Origin: Streptosporangium brasiliense
GTDB lineage: Bacteria; Actinomycetota; Actinomycetes; Streptosporangiales; Streptosporangiaceae
Assembly: GCF_030811595.1 (NCBI RefSeq)
Contig: NZ_JAUSRB010000002.1
Span: 992,001 to 1,056,000, forward strand
Reading direction: 5' to 3'
Length of the DNA stretch: 64,000 bases
The position numbers and the translations under genes were made by a program. Under the pieces are notes generated by a model. That model was not told the DNA's origin and ran no database searches. It was given only the letters and a program-made list of their open reading frames with translations. Positions 15,070-24,407 of this stretch are shown here, piece after piece (within the stretch, counting starts at the first letter, position 1; each line of letters starts with the position of its first letter).

Positions 15070-15921
15070 TCAACGGCGGTAGCCGGCCATCCGCTCCAGC
15101 CGGGCGACGCGCTCGGCGGTGGACGGGTGGGTGGAGAACAACCGGCCCAGTCCGGCACCCCGGAAAGGGTTGGCGATCATGAGGTGAGAGGCGGAGGCTA
15201 TCCGGCCGTTCTCCGGGAGCGGCAGCTGCCGGGTGCCCATCTCGATCTTCCTCAGCGCCGAGGCGAGGGCCAGCGGGTCACCGGTCAACCGGGCACCGGA
15301 CTCGTCGGCCTGATATTCGCGGGACCGGGAGATGGCCATCTGGATCATCCCGGCGGCGACCGGACCGAGCACCATCATGAGCAGGGCGCCGATGAAACCG
15401 GGGCCCTCGTCGTCGTCTCCGCCGCCGAAGAACAGGCCGATGTAGCCCAGATAAGTGATCATGGTGGCCAGCGCGCCGGCCACGGAGGAGACCAGGATGT
15501 CCCGGTTGTAGACGTGGGACAGCTCGTGCCCTATGACACCTCGCAGCTCGCGCTCGTCGAGAAGCTGGGTGATGCCGTAGGTCACGCACACCGCGGCGTT
15601 GCGAGGGTTGCGGCCGGTCGCGAAGGCGTTGGGCTGCATCGTCGGCGAGACGTACAGCCTGGGCATGGGCTGGCGGGCCTCGGTGGACAGCTCGCGCACG
15701 ATCCGATAGAGGGTCGGCTGCTCGACCTCGCCCACCGGCCGGGCGCGCATGGCGGACAGGGCGATCCGGTCGGAGAAGAAATAGGCGACGCCGTTGGTCA
15801 CCAGCGCGATCAGAACCGCGATCTGCACGCCGACGCCGCCCCCCAGCCACGCCCCCACCGCGATGATCACCGCGGACAGTGCGCCGAGAAGGACCGCGGT
15901 ACGCAGACCGTTGTGGTGCAC
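15070..15921 (-). CDS. htpX: HtpX membrane zinc metalloprotease
   Basis: A 283-residue M48 protease for quality control of membrane proteins. Two N-terminal membrane segments (about 7-27 and 30-50) precede the zinc motif HELSH (132-136) and the third ligand E202 in S-R-E-Y-Q-A-D. Two further hydrophobic segments lie at about 143-165 and 174-197. Length and order match HtpX. Its C-terminal [10 protein letters not shown] motif is also typical. It is read in the direction of the nuo genes and begins 75 bases after nuoN ends. Confidence 0.95.
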   Translation of the reverse strand: MHHNGLRTAVLLGALSAVIIAVGAWLGGGVGVQIAVLIALVTNGVAYFFSDRIALSAMRARPVGEVEQPTLYRIVRELSTEARQPMPRLYVSPTMQPNAFATGRNPRNAAVCVTYGITQLLDERELRGVIGHELSHVYNRDILVSSVAGALATMITYLGYIGLFFGGGDDDEGPGFIGALLMMVLGPVAAGMIQMAISRSREYQADESGARLTGDPLALASALRKIEMGTRQLPLPENGRIASASHLMIANPFRGAGLGRLFSTHPSTAERVARLERMAGYRR

Positions 15922-15995
15922 TGCACCCCCCTTTCGGTTGATGCTGATTCACCAGTGCCAACGTCTCCGGCCAGGCCGAACGTTCCCGAAAGCGT

Positions 15996-17723
15996 TCAGC
16001 CGGGAGTGACGAACATCTCCGGCAGGAGGTCGAGCACCACCTGCGGGGCGATCGAGAACACCACCGCGACGGCCCCTGCCAGCGCGATCGCCACACCCAC
16101 CGGCACCCATCGGACACGGCCGCCCGCCGCGGGGACCTCATCACCGGCGCCGCCGCCCGCCGCCGCGGAGCCGCCCTCCGCCACACCGGCGCCCGCCCCG
16201 GCGGAGACACCGGTGGCCTCGGTCACCGGGACGGGGGTGAAGATCCGCGCGGCCCAGGCGACGTAGTAGTAGAGCCCGATGACCGTGTTGACGGCCATCA
16301 CCACCGCCAGCCAGGCTCCGCCTCCGTCGACGATCTCCCGGAACACCACGATCTTGGCGAACAGCCCGGCCAGCCCCGGGGGCAGACCCGCCAGGCAGAT
16401 CAGGAAGAAGGCCAGGGCCAGCCCCGCCGCCGGATTACGGGACACCAGACCCCGGTAGTCGTCCAGCTCGCTCCGGACACCGCGCCGCGAGACCAGCATG
16501 ACCACCGCGAAGGCCCCGAGGTTCATCGCCGCGTAGAAGACGAGGTAGGCGACCGAGGCGCTCATCGCCTCGTCGTCACGGACTCCGAGTGGGGCGAGGA
16601 TGTAGCCGGACTGGGCGACCGAGGACCAGGCGAGCAGACGTACGGCATGGCGCTGGCGCAGGGCCAGGAGATTACCGACGGTCATGGTCAGCGCGGCGAT
16701 GATCGCGACCAGCGGAGCCCAGAGAGTGATCTGCGCCCTCAGTCCGGCGACCAGGATGAGGATCAGCCCGGCGAACCCGGCGGCCTTCGAGATCACCGAC
16801 AGCAGGGCCGCAACCGGGACCGGGGCCCCCTGGTAGACGTCGCCCGCCCACGCGTGGAACGGGACCGCCGCGACCTTGAAGGCGAACCCGGCGAGCACCA
16901 GTACCACGGCCACGGTGAGCACCGGCGGCAGGTCGTAGGCGATCGTCAGCGTGGCGGTGTAGGCCCCGGAGGCCGCCGGCTGCGCCTCCGGACCGACCAC
17001 GGGACCCGCGACGGGCCCGCGCAGCGCCTGGGCGAGCCGGTCGAGGTAGACGGTCCCGGTCATGCCGTAGAGCAGGGAGACGCCGAAGAGCATCACCGCC
17101 GTGGAGACCACGGAGACCAGGAAGAGCTTGACCGCCGCCTCCGAGCTCCGGCCGTCGTAGCGTCTGAGGGCGGTGAGCGCGAAGACCGGCAGCGAGACCA
17201 GCTCCAGCGCGACCACGAGCATGACCAGGTCTCGGGAGGCGGGCAGGGCGACCGCGCCGGCCAGCGTGCACAGCAGCAGGAAGTGCCACTCGCCGACGGG
17301 GATGTCACCGGAGGAGAGCTCGGCCATCGACAGCAGCACCACGATGACCCCGGCGGCCAGCGCGAGCCCGGCGAAGATCAGCGTGAAGTCGTCGACCACG
17401 AACGAGCACGGCGCCGGGGCGGCGCCGCCCGCACCGGCCGGCCCCGATCCGGACGTCCCGGGGGCCGGCGCGCCGAGGCCCACACCAACGGGGCCGGGGA
17501 GTCCGGGAGGCACGCAGAAGGTCCGCATCGGGGCGCCGCCCCGCACGGCCTGCGAGACCACCACGCCCAGGGCGCCCAGCACCCCGGCCAGGGTGACCCC
17601 ACCGAGTGCGGGGCGCGCGTACGGCCTGCGGGGCAGGAAGGCGTCGAGGAGCAGCACGAGTCCGGCGGTGAAGGCGAGGACCAGCAGCGGCGCGACCGCG
17701 TAGTAGTCGATCGACTGGATCAC
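15996..17723 (-). CDS. nuoN: Complex I antiporter-like subunit N
   Basis: A 575-residue proton-pumping membrane subunit of NADH dehydrogenase/complex I with about 14 membrane helices. Key family regions are the E in helix 5 (VVALELVSLPVFAL), the central FKVAAVPFHAWAGDVYQGAP with the pumping Lys and His, and LAWSSVAQSGYILAPLGV. Two low-complexity loops enlarge it: a Gly/Pro/Ala stretch around residues 65-105 and a Gly/Ala stretch near 520-550. The ATG overlaps the nuoM stop. It is the last gene of the nuo run. Confidence 0.93.
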   Translation of the reverse strand: MIQSIDYYAVAPLLVLAFTAGLVLLLDAFLPRRPYARPALGGVTLAGVLGALGVVVSQAVRGGAPMRTFCVPPGLPGPVGVGLGAPAPGTSGSGPAGAGGAAPAPCSFVVDDFTLIFAGLALAAGVIVVLLSMAELSSGDIPVGEWHFLLLCTLAGAVALPASRDLVMLVVALELVSLPVFALTALRRYDGRSSEAAVKLFLVSVVSTAVMLFGVSLLYGMTGTVYLDRLAQALRGPVAGPVVGPEAQPAASGAYTATLTIAYDLPPVLTVAVVLVLAGFAFKVAAVPFHAWAGDVYQGAPVPVAALLSVISKAAGFAGLILILVAGLRAQITLWAPLVAIIAALTMTVGNLLALRQRHAVRLLAWSSVAQSGYILAPLGVRDDEAMSASVAYLVFYAAMNLGAFAVVMLVSRRGVRSELDDYRGLVSRNPAAGLALAFFLICLAGLPPGLAGLFAKIVVFREIVDGGGAWLAVVMAVNTVIGLYYYVAWAARIFTPVPVTEATGVSAGAGAGVAEGGSAAAGGGAGDEVPAAGGRVRWVPVGVAIALAGAVAVVFSIAPQVVLDLLPEMFVTPG

Positions 17724-19333
17724 GGCGCCCCCAGGAGGGTCTGGGCCACCGGGTCGGTGACGAGGAGGAGCGCCTTCGGCCAGAGGCCGAACAGCAGGAT
17801 GAGCACGACCAGCGGCACCCAGGCGGCCAGCTCGTAACCGGTGACGTCTCGCCGGCGCGAGCCCCCGGCGCCCGGCGCGCTCTCCGGCCGGCCGCCGCCT
17901 CCCCCGCCCACGGCGGCGAGCACCGGGGCATGGACGGTCTCGACGGGCCGGCCGTGAGTGACGCGGGAGAGCATGACCAGGAAGTAGGCGGCGGTCAGGA
18001 CGGTCCCGAGACCTCCGACGGCCATGAAGGTCAGATAGAGCGGGCGGGACAGGCCCGTAGCCGGCTCGAAGGCGCCGAAGAGGGCCAGCATCTCGCCCCA
18101 GAAGCCCGCCAGGCCGGGCAGTCCGAGGGAGGCGACACTGGCGAAGGTCAGCAGGGAGCCGAGACGCGGCAGGCTCGACAGCATGCCGCCGCCGAGCGAG
18201 GGCATGTCGGCAGTGCCGTAGCGGTCCTTGATCGCGCCGGCGACGAAGAACAGCAGGGCGGTGATCAGGCCGTGGGCGATGTTGCCGAACAGGGCGCCGT
18301 TGAAGCCGACCGGGGTGAGCGTGGCGAAGCCCAGCAGGACGAAGCCCATGTGACCGATGGAGGAGTAGGCGATCATCCGCTTGAGGTCGCGCTGGGCGAG
18401 GCAGGCGAGGGAGCCGTAGACGATGCCGATCACCGCGAAGGCGCCGAGCCAGGGCGCCACGGCGGCGGCGCCGTCAGGCAGGACCGGGATGGCGATGCGG
18501 GCGAAGCCGTAGGTGCCCATCTTGAGCAGGACACCCGCGAGGAGCACCGAGCCGACGGTGGGCGCCTCGGTGTGGGCGTCGGGCAGCCAGGTGTGCAGCG
18601 GCCACATCGGGGTCTTGACCGCCAGCCCGAGGCCGACGGCGACGAAGGCGAGGACCTGCACCGAGGAGGACATCCCGGTCCCATGGGCGCGGGCAAGGGC
18701 GATCATGTCCAGGGTGCCGGTCTGCGCCCAGATGAGGAGCAGGCCGAGGAGCAGCACGACGGAGCCGAGCAGTGTGTAGAGGATGAACTTGATCGCCGCC
18801 GCCCGCCGGGCGCGCCCGCCCCAGACGGCGATCAGGAAATACATCGGGATGAGCACGACCTCGAAGAACACGAAGAACAGCAGCAGGTCGAGGGCGAGGA
18901 ACGTGCCGACCATGCCCACTTCGAGGACGAGCAGCGTGAACACCAGGGCCCGGGGCCGGTTGCCGCCGGCCGTGGACCGCAGCAGCTGGCCGGGCCCGTC
19001 GGCCCGGCCCCAGCACAGGTAGACGGAGCAGAGGAAGGTCAGCAGCGTGGTCAGCACCACCAGCGGCAGCGAGATCCCGTCCACGCCGAGATGGAACCTG
19101 AGGTCCAGCCCCGGGACCCAGGCCAGGTCCGTCGAGAACTGCACCCGGGCCGCTCCGCCGTAGTCGAAGGCGGCGGCCAGCACCACCGACAGCGCGAACG
19201 TGACGCCGGTTACCGCCAGGGCGTGCACCCGGAGCAGCCGTCTACCGGCCGCGACGTCCGTCCTGGACGGTGCGAGCAGCACGGCGGCCCCGGCCAGCGG
19301 CACCCCGAGAAGCGCGATCAGCACCCAGTTCAT
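17720..19333 (-). CDS. nuoM: Complex I antiporter-like subunit M
   Basis: A 537-residue membrane subunit with about 14 helices. Visible signatures are FFEVVLIPMYFLIAVWGG with the helix-5 Glu, KTPMWPLHTWLPDAHTEAPT with the pumping Lys and His, and YSSIGHMGFVLLG. A Gly/Arg-rich loop (GGGGGGRPESAPGAGG) interrupts the region before the last helix. The ATG overlaps by ATGA the stop of the small proline-rich gene, not that of nuoL, and the stop overlaps the nuoN ATG. Confidence 0.94.
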   Translation of the reverse strand: MNWVLIALLGVPLAGAAVLLAPSRTDVAAGRRLLRVHALAVTGVTFALSVVLAAAFDYGGAARVQFSTDLAWVPGLDLRFHLGVDGISLPLVVLTTLLTFLCSVYLCWGRADGPGQLLRSTAGGNRPRALVFTLLVLEVGMVGTFLALDLLLFFVFFEVVLIPMYFLIAVWGGRARRAAAIKFILYTLLGSVVLLLGLLLIWAQTGTLDMIALARAHGTGMSSSVQVLAFVAVGLGLAVKTPMWPLHTWLPDAHTEAPTVGSVLLAGVLLKMGTYGFARIAIPVLPDGAAAVAPWLGAFAVIGIVYGSLACLAQRDLKRMIAYSSIGHMGFVLLGFATLTPVGFNGALFGNIAHGLITALLFFVAGAIKDRYGTADMPSLGGGMLSSLPRLGSLLTFASVASLGLPGLAGFWGEMLALFGAFEPATGLSRPLYLTFMAVGGLGTVLTAAYFLVMLSRVTHGRPVETVHAPVLAAVGGGGGGRPESAPGAGGSRRRDVTGYELAAWVPLVVLILLFGLWPKALLLVTDPVAQTLLGAP

Positions 19334-19692
19334 GCTCCGGCCACCTCACCCAGGACCAGGCCCAAGATCGTGATCGAGCCCCGGACCGAGGTCGGGGTCG
19401 ATCTCAAGCTTGGGGTAGAGCTCAGGGCCGAGGCCGGGGTCCGGCCGCCGCTCCCGGAGGGCGGGATCGGGAAGGGGCCTGTCGCCACCGGCCGGACCGA
19501 CGGCGGGGCCGGGAACCCGGCCATCGCTACCCGGATCGGGGACGGCACCGCGATGGCGGCCGGGAACGGCGGCAGGGGGAAGGTGCCTGTCGCCACCGGC
19601 CGGACCGACGGCGGGAGCGGGAACCCGGCCGTTGCCACCTGGCTCAGGGGCGGCACCGCGATGGCGGCCGGGAACGGCGGCGGGGGGCTCAT
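19330..19692 (-). CDS. Proline-rich 120-residue protein between nuoL and nuoM
   Basis: An unrecognised small protein. Its ATG overlaps the nuoL stop (ATGA) and its TGA overlaps the nuoM ATG (ATGA), so it fills the gap exactly and should be translated by coupling. The first 80 residues hold two 36-residue repeats beginning PFPAAIAVP and containing PPSVRPVATG, matching two 108-bp DNA repeats. The last 40 are Ser/Thr-rich and end in a hydrophobic helix-like tail (SITILGLVLGEVAGA). No signal peptide. Alternative view: an expanded spacer that happens to stay open; the exact double overlap and the in-frame repeat length argue against that. No homologue is known to me. Confidence 0.55.
   Translation of the reverse strand: MSPPPPFPAAIAVPPLSQVATAGFPLPPSVRPVATGTFPLPPFPAAIAVPSPIRVAMAGFPAPPSVRPVATGPFPIPPSGSGGRTPASALSSTPSLRSTPTSVRGSITILGLVLGEVAGA
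19470..19688. repeat. Two 108-bp direct repeats
   Basis: CCTGTCGCCACCGGCCGGAC begins at 19478 and again at 19586, and similarity continues through the whole 108-bp unit with a few changes (GCGATGGCGGCCGGGAACGG closes each). The period is a multiple of three, so the repeat is preserved in the proline-rich frame on the minus strand. Confidence 0.85.
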
Positions 19693-21611
19693 CCGAAGAT
19701 CACCGCCCCGACCGCGATGAGGAGGACCCCGGCGAGCAGACCGGTGACGTAGAGCTGGGCGTTGCCGTTCTGTATCAGGCGTGCCAGGCCCGACAGCCCC
19801 ACGGTGGCCCGGCCCGAACCGCGCACCGCACCGTCGACCACGCGGTCGTCGGCGCGGGTGACCAGGCGGGCGAGGCCGAGCACGGGCCGGACGAACAGCG
19901 CGGCGTAGGCGGCATCGACGTAGAAGGCCTGCTCGCAGGGGACACGGAACGGGCCGAGCACGCGGGCCGGATCGCCCAGCGGGTCGCCGCGCCACATCGC
20001 GTAGACCACGCCGGCGCCCAGCAGCGCCAGCACGACGCTGAGGACGGCCGTGCCCCAGTGGACGTCGGCGATGCCGACCAGGCCCAGGAGCAGGGCGGGG
20101 ACGGCGAGGACGACGATGGGCCAGCGCATGGTGGCCGGCGCCTCGCGGGTGTCGGCGGCATGCGCCGTGCCCGGCTCCGGCTCGGGGAGGGCGATGACAC
20201 CGCGCTCCCCGAAGAAGGTCCGCAGCCAAGCACGGGTGGCATAGGCGCCGGTCACCGCGACCGTGGCCAGCGCGCAGCCGTACAGCAGCAGGGCCGCCGC
20301 GTCGGTGAGCGGCCCCGCGGACAGCGCGTGCTCGATGGCCACCAGCACCTCGTCCTTGCTGAAGAAGCCGCTCGCCGGGGGCAGGCCCATCAGGGCGGCG
20401 AAGCCGATCGTCATCGTGACGAAGGTGACGGGAAGCTGCTTCCGGAGCCCTCCCATCGCGCTCATCAGGTTGGAGCCGACCGCGTGGATCACCGCTCCGG
20501 CGCAGAGGAAGAGCAGGGCCTTGAAGGCGCCGTGGGTGACCAGGTGGAAGATCGCTGCGCTCTCGGACCCGGCGGCCAGGGCACCGGCCATGTAGGCGAG
20601 CTGGCTGATCGTGGAGTAGGCCAGGACGCGTTTGAGGTCGTCCTGTGCCAGGGCGGCCAGGGCCGCGCCGAGCATGCCGAGTGCGGCGAGCACCGCGAGC
20701 ACGTCCAGGGTGGGACCGGAGCCGAGGAAGACGGGGTAGAGGCGGGCGACGATGAAGATGCCGGCCGCCACCATGGTGGCGGCGTGGATGAGGGCGCTGA
20801 TCGGGGTCGGGCCGGCCATCGCGTCGGGGAGCCAGACGTGCAGCGGCACTTGGGCGCTCTTTCCGGCGACCCCGGCGAGCAGCAGCATGGTCGCGGCGAT
20901 GACCGTGCCGGAGGACATCTCCGGAACCTTGGCGACGACGTCGGCGATCCTGAAACTGCCGGCCGCCGTGCCGAGCACGAATACGCCGAACAGGAAACCC
21001 ACGTCGCCGATCCGGGTGACCAGGAACGCCTTGACCGCCGCCCGGGAGTTGGCCCGTTCTTCCCACCAGTGCCCGATCAGCAGGTAGGAGCACAGCCCCA
21101 TGATCTCCCAGCCCACGTAGAGGACGAGGAGGTCGGCCGCATACACCACCAGGAGCATGGCGCTGGTGAACAGGCTGATGAACGCGCTGTAGGACGGGTA
21201 GCGCCGGTCGTCGCCCAGGTAACCGACCGAGTAGATCTGCACAGCCAGCGCGACCACCGTGACCAGCACCGCGACCGAGGCGGCGAGACCGTCGACGAGC
21301 AGCCCGACGGAGATCGGCACTGAGCCCGTGTCGATGACGCCGAGCGTGCCGGTGACCCCGGACGGCCCGGCGGACCCGGTGGGGAACGGCCCGCCCCGAC
21401 CTCCACCCGCGCCGGCCCAGCCGGCGTAGGCCAGCCAGGCCGCGAGCGCCGTGGAGATCGCGGTGGGCACGATCGCGATCCAGGCGGCCCGGCGGCCGGC
21501 GGCCACGTCGGCGGCTCCGTCCCGGAGACCCCCGGGGAACCGGGATCCGAGGAGCCCGGCGGCCGCCGCGACGAACGGCAGCAGGATGACGAGAGCGGCA
21601 ACAGTGATCAT
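19689..21611 (-). CDS. nuoL: Complex I antiporter-like subunit L
   Basis: A 640-residue membrane subunit, the largest pump of complex I. Signatures are [20 protein letters not shown] with the helix-5 Glu, [20 protein letters not shown] with the pumping Lys and His, and [17 protein letters not shown]. The usual C-terminal amphipathic arm follows at about 540-600, and the last helix ends in AVGAVIFG. The ATG overlaps the nuoK stop. Its own stop overlaps the start of the small proline-rich gene. Confidence 0.95.
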   Translation of the reverse strand: MITVAALVILLPFVAAAAGLLGSRFPGGLRDGAADVAAGRRAAWIAIVPTAISTALAAWLAYAGWAGAGGGRGGPFPTGSAGPSGVTGTLGVIDTGSVPISVGLLVDGLAASVAVLVTVVALAVQIYSVGYLGDDRRYPSYSAFISLFTSAMLLVVYAADLLVLYVGWEIMGLCSYLLIGHWWEERANSRAAVKAFLVTRIGDVGFLFGVFVLGTAAGSFRIADVVAKVPEMSSGTVIAATMLLLAGVAGKSAQVPLHVWLPDAMAGPTPISALIHAATMVAAGIFIVARLYPVFLGSGPTLDVLAVLAALGMLGAALAALAQDDLKRVLAYSTISQLAYMAGALAAGSESAAIFHLVTHGAFKALLFLCAGAVIHAVGSNLMSAMGGLRKQLPVTFVTMTIGFAALMGLPPASGFFSKDEVLVAIEHALSAGPLTDAAALLLYGCALATVAVTGAYATRAWLRTFFGERGVIALPEPEPGTAHAADTREAPATMRWPIVVLAVPALLLGLVGIADVHWGTAVLSVVLALLGAGVVYAMWRGDPLGDPARVLGPFRVPCEQAFYVDAAYAALFVRPVLGLARLVTRADDRVVDGAVRGSGRATVGLSGLARLIQNGNAQLYVTGLLAGVLLIAVGAVIFG

Positions 21612-22165
21612 GGCGTGTCACCCGGTCCGGTGGCCGTTTCGGACGCGACGTGGCCGAGGCCGGGACCGGTGACACCACCGTGGGATCCGGCGGCGTCCCG
21701 CCTCCGCGCCGGGTCCTGAGCCGGGTGCCGCCCTTCGGCCGGACTCTGAGGCTGTGAGCCGTCCTGAGCCGGGTCCTGGCCCAGTGGCGGGGTGGACCCG
21801 CCCTGGTCCTGGTCCTGGGCCTGACCCTGGGCCGGAGGGTGGGGCCGGTCGGCGCCGGTGGGTTCGGCGAGAGCGCGCAGACGGTCGAGATCCACGGTCT
21901 GGCGGTTGCGGTAGAGCGCGAGGATGATCGCGAGGCCGAGGCCCACCTCGGCGGCGGCGATCACGATGACGAACAGGGTGAGGACCTGGCCGCTGTGCAG
22001 CCGGTCACGCAGCCACACGTCGAACGCGACCAGGTTGAGGTTGACCGCGTTGAGCATGAGCTCGACGGACATCAGGACGAGGATCGTGTTGCGGCGGGCG
22101 AGCACGCCGTACACGCCGATGGAGAACAGCAGCGCCGAGACGACAGCCGGATAGACGACGTGCAA
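21608..22165 (-). CDS. nuoK: Complex I subunit K with a long hydrophilic tail
   Basis: The first about 100 residues are a normal NuoK with three membrane helices: [17 protein letters not shown], the conserved Glu of [17 protein letters not shown], and the second Glu in [17 protein letters not shown]. About 85 further residues form a tail rich in Gln, Asp, Pro and Gly ([12 protein letters not shown]), absent from usual NuoK. The TTG start follows a GGGAGGG site by 8 bases and sits 2 bases past the nuoJ stop; no ATG or GTG is available before the first helix. The stop overlaps the nuoL ATG, so the tail is real coding sequence unless a frameshift exists. Confidence 0.9.
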   Translation of the reverse strand: MHVVYPAVVSALLFSIGVYGVLARRNTILVLMSVELMLNAVNLNLVAFDVWLRDRLHSGQVLTLFVIVIAAAEVGLGLAIILALYRNRQTVDLDRLRALAEPTGADRPHPPAQGQAQDQDQGGSTPPLGQDPAQDGSQPQSPAEGRHPAQDPARRRDAAGSHGGVTGPGLGHVASETATGPGDTP

Positions 22166-22167
22166 CG

Positions 22168-22704
22168 TCAGTCCCTCCCCCGGATGTCGGTGCGGGACAG
22201 GACGATGGCGCCGATCAGGGCCGCCAGCAGGAGGACCGAGAGCGCCTCGAACGGCAGCACCCAGTTGCGGAAGATGCTGGAGCCGAGATCCTTGGCCGAA
22301 CCCCGGCCGGGCTCCAGGGGCATGTAGGCCATGCGGAAGCCGTCGATCACCACGGTGACCAGCACGACGGCGGTGGCGATCGCCACCGCCGCGGCGGCCG
22401 GCCGGTTGCGGCTGTCGAGGTCGGCGGTCCTGCCGATCGGGGCACGGGTGAGCATGATGCCGAACAGGAGCAGGACGACGATCGCGCCGACGTAGATCAG
22501 GACCTGGACCCAGGCGACGAACTCGGCCGTCAGGATCAGGTAGCTCCCGGCGAGCGCGCCGAAGCAGACGACCAGCCAGAGGGCGGCGTGAACGAGTTGC
22601 CTGGTGGTCACCACCAGCAGCGCCGACCCGACGGCCACCGCGCCCAGCAGCAGGAAGACGATCTCCTGCCCGGTCGGCGACAGATAGGACGGCACCTCGG
22701 TCAC
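22168..22704 (-). CDS. nuoJ: Complex I subunit J
   Basis: A 178-residue membrane subunit with five helices. The conserved third helix with its pi-bulge is seen as [25 protein letters not shown]. The ATG overlaps the nuoI stop by ATGA, and nuoK follows after 2 bases. Confidence 0.95.
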   Translation of the reverse strand: MTEVPSYLSPTGQEIVFLLLGAVAVGSALLVVTTRQLVHAALWLVVCFGALAGSYLILTAEFVAWVQVLIYVGAIVVLLLFGIMLTRAPIGRTADLDSRNRPAAAAVAIATAVVLVTVVIDGFRMAYMPLEPGRGSAKDLGSSIFRNWVLPFEALSVLLLAALIGAIVLSRTDIRGRD

Positions 22705-24218
22705 TTCTCCTCCTCGGGCTCTCCGCTCGGATCCGTGGAAGAAGTCTGCTCCGGGCGACCCGCCTCCGGGGGCGCGCCACCCCCGCCTGTGGACGACTTC
22801 TCGACAGATGGCTTGCCTGTGGATGAATCGTCCTTCTTGGGGAGCGCTCCCGGTGGCCGGATGGCCCGGACGTTCGCGTGCCCCGCCGAGGCGGTCCGCG
22901 CGGGCCTCGGCGGCCTCCGGCCGGGCGGCGGCTCCGCCGCGCGGGGTCCGTCCGCCGGGCCGCGCGCCGCAGTGGCGTCCGGTGCGGCCCCCGGTGGGGT
23001 GACTCCGGAGGCGGTGGTTCCGGAGGCGGCGGTCCCAGGCGCGACGCCGCCCGGTCCACCGGCCCCGGAGGCGGCGGTCCCAGGCGCAGTACCGCCCGGT
23101 CCGACGCCCTTGGAGGCGGCGGTCCCAGGCGCGATACCGCCCGGTCCACCGGCCCCGGAGGCGGTGGTCCCAGGCGCGATACCGCCCGGTCCACCGGCCC
23201 CGGAGGCGGTGGTCCCAGGCGCGGTACCGCCCGGTCCGGCAGCCCTGGAGGCGGTTTCTCCCGGGCCTCCCCGTGTGTGGGGCGGGCCCGAGGGCGTGTC
23301 GGAGGAGCCGGGGGACGTAGCCGGCGTGCCGGTCGAGCCGCCGGCCTCAGCCGGGACCGCCGGACCGGCCGGCCCGGAGGACGCTCCGGGCTCCGGCGCA
23401 GCCGTGCCGGCCCCGCCCGTCGCGCGGCCCGCCGTACCGGCGCCGGGAGCGGAGTCCTCCGGTGCCGAGGATGGGCCGGAGACCGGCCGGGGCCCCGTCG
23501 CGCCGGAGGCCGGGACGGGGCCGACCGCACCGGGATCCGTCCCGGCGGCGCCGGGGGCGGTCCTGATGCCGGCCGCACCGCGACCCGCCTCATCAGGGGC
23601 GGTGGAAGTCGCATCAGGCTCCGTCGGGCCGGCCCCGGGGGCGGCGGGAGCCACGCCACGGCCGGCCGCACCGGCGCCCGGAGCGGTGCGGGCCGTGCCC
23701 GGGGTCCTTGGGGCCGGGCCGGGACGGGAGGCGGCGGCGAGCTCCTTCGGGGGATCGGCGTTGGGCTCGTGGGCGGGGGGCGGGGGGACCGTCTGGACCC
23801 AGGCGGCCAGCTTGTCCTTCTCGTGGACGAGGTTGCGGATGTCGCCTTCGGCGTATTCGAACTCCGGGGACCAGAAGAGGGCGTCGAAGGGGCAGACCTC
23901 GATGCAGATCCCGCAGTACATGCACAGGGAGAAGTCGATCGCGAAGCGGTCGAGCACGTTGCGGGCGCGGGGACGGCCGCCCTCGGGGGCGGGGAGGGTC
24001 TCCTTGTGGGAGTCGATGTAGATGCACCAGTCGGGGCACTCGCGGGCGCAGAGCATGCACACCGTGCAGTTCTCCTCGACCAGGGCGATCACCCCCCTGC
24101 TGCGCGGGGGCAGGTCCGGCCGAACTTCGGGGTATTGCTGGGTCACCGATCTGCTCAGCATGTGGCGGAGGGTTACGGAGAGCCCCTTCGCCAACCCCAC
24201 TCCTGGTATCCGTCCCAC
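22701..24218 (-). CDS. nuoI: Complex I 8Fe-ferredoxin subunit I with a 340-residue low-complexity extension
   Basis: Residues 1-150 are a typical NuoI: an amphipathic start, [10 protein letters not shown], then two 4Fe-4S motifs, [12 protein letters not shown] (with a further Cys) and [12 protein letters not shown], carrying clusters N6a and N6b. Usual NuoI is about 160-220 residues; this one is 505. The extension is rich in Pro, Ala, Gly and Thr, contains five tandem 15-residue repeats of the form GPGG(T/I/V)APGT(T/A)AS, and ends in an acidic tail ([10 protein letters not shown]). It stays in frame to the ATGA overlap with nuoJ. The ATG start lies in the divergent region with the kinase gene, next to two DnaA-box-like sequences. 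Confidence 0.9.
   Translation of the reverse strand: MGRIPGVGLAKGLSVTLRHMLSRSVTQQYPEVRPDLPPRSRGVIALVEENCTVCMLCARECPDWCIYIDSHKETLPAPEGGRPRARNVLDRFAIDFSLCMYCGICIEVCPFDALFWSPEFEYAEGDIRNLVHEKDKLAAWVQTVPPPPAHEPNADPPKELAAASRPGPAPRTPGTARTAPGAGAAGRGVAPAAPGAGPTEPDATSTAPDEAGRGAAGIRTAPGAAGTDPGAVGPVPASGATGPRPVSGPSSAPEDSAPGAGTAGRATGGAGTAAPEPGASSGPAGPAVPAEAGGSTGTPATSPGSSDTPSGPPHTRGGPGETASRAAGPGGTAPGTTASGAGGPGGIAPGTTASGAGGPGGIAPGTAASKGVGPGGTAPGTAASGAGGPGGVAPGTAASGTTASGVTPPGAAPDATAARGPADGPRAAEPPPGRRPPRPARTASAGHANVRAIRPPGALPKKDDSSTGKPSVEKSSTGGGGAPPEAGRPEQTSSTDPSGEPEEEK
23025..23252. repeat. 45-bp tandem repeats inside nuoI, about five copies
   Basis: Five successive units of about 45 bp contain ACCGCCCGGTCC and GGAGGCGG(C/T)GGTCCCAGGC on the plus strand. 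They encode the 15-residue Gly-Pro-Ala-Thr repeats of the NuoI extension. The near-identity of neighbouring copies suggests recent slippage. Confidence 0.8.
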
Positions 24219-24293
24219 AACTCAACATCATGACGCATGGGGGTGCGCTCGGGAATGCGGTGGTCCGCACGGAAGGATGATCCCCGAGCTCCC

Positions 24294-24319
24294 ACGGTTA
24301 TCCACAACGGTTATCCACA
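24294..24319. promoter_or_regulatory. Two perfect DnaA-box sequences in tandem
   Basis: ACGGTTATCCACA is repeated exactly, back to back (24294-24306 and 24307-24319). Each unit contains TTATCCACA, the classic 9-base DnaA box. They lie between the divergent nuoI and kinase genes, in a locally AT-richer stretch. Confidence 0.6.
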
Positions 24320-24407
24320 GTCTGTGTGTTCGATTAACGGGTCTTAACTGCGGAACCGATATGGAAGGAGACTGCAAGCGGCTTCAGAAATACGTATTGT
24401 TCGCGAC

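Noticed and set aside
17930-19720. 596-codon frame opposite nuoM and the repeat
   Set aside because: Antisense shadow rich in Gly, Glu, Gln and His; nuoM on the other strand has all family motifs.
19330-21678. Long minus-strand frame across nuoL
   Set aside because: Out of phase with nuoL and Arg/Pro-rich over most of its length. Only its last 120 codons, which start at an ATG overlapping the nuoL stop, are kept as a gene.
22788-22826. Two TGTGGA-type sequences in nuoI as further DnaA boxes
   Set aside because: Each differs from the consensus and lies in the repetitive coding tail, so chance is a better explanation.
24294-24319. Chromosomal origin at the DnaA boxes
   Set aside because: Only two boxes and no dnaA, dnaN or gyrase genes nearby; an origin would carry many.
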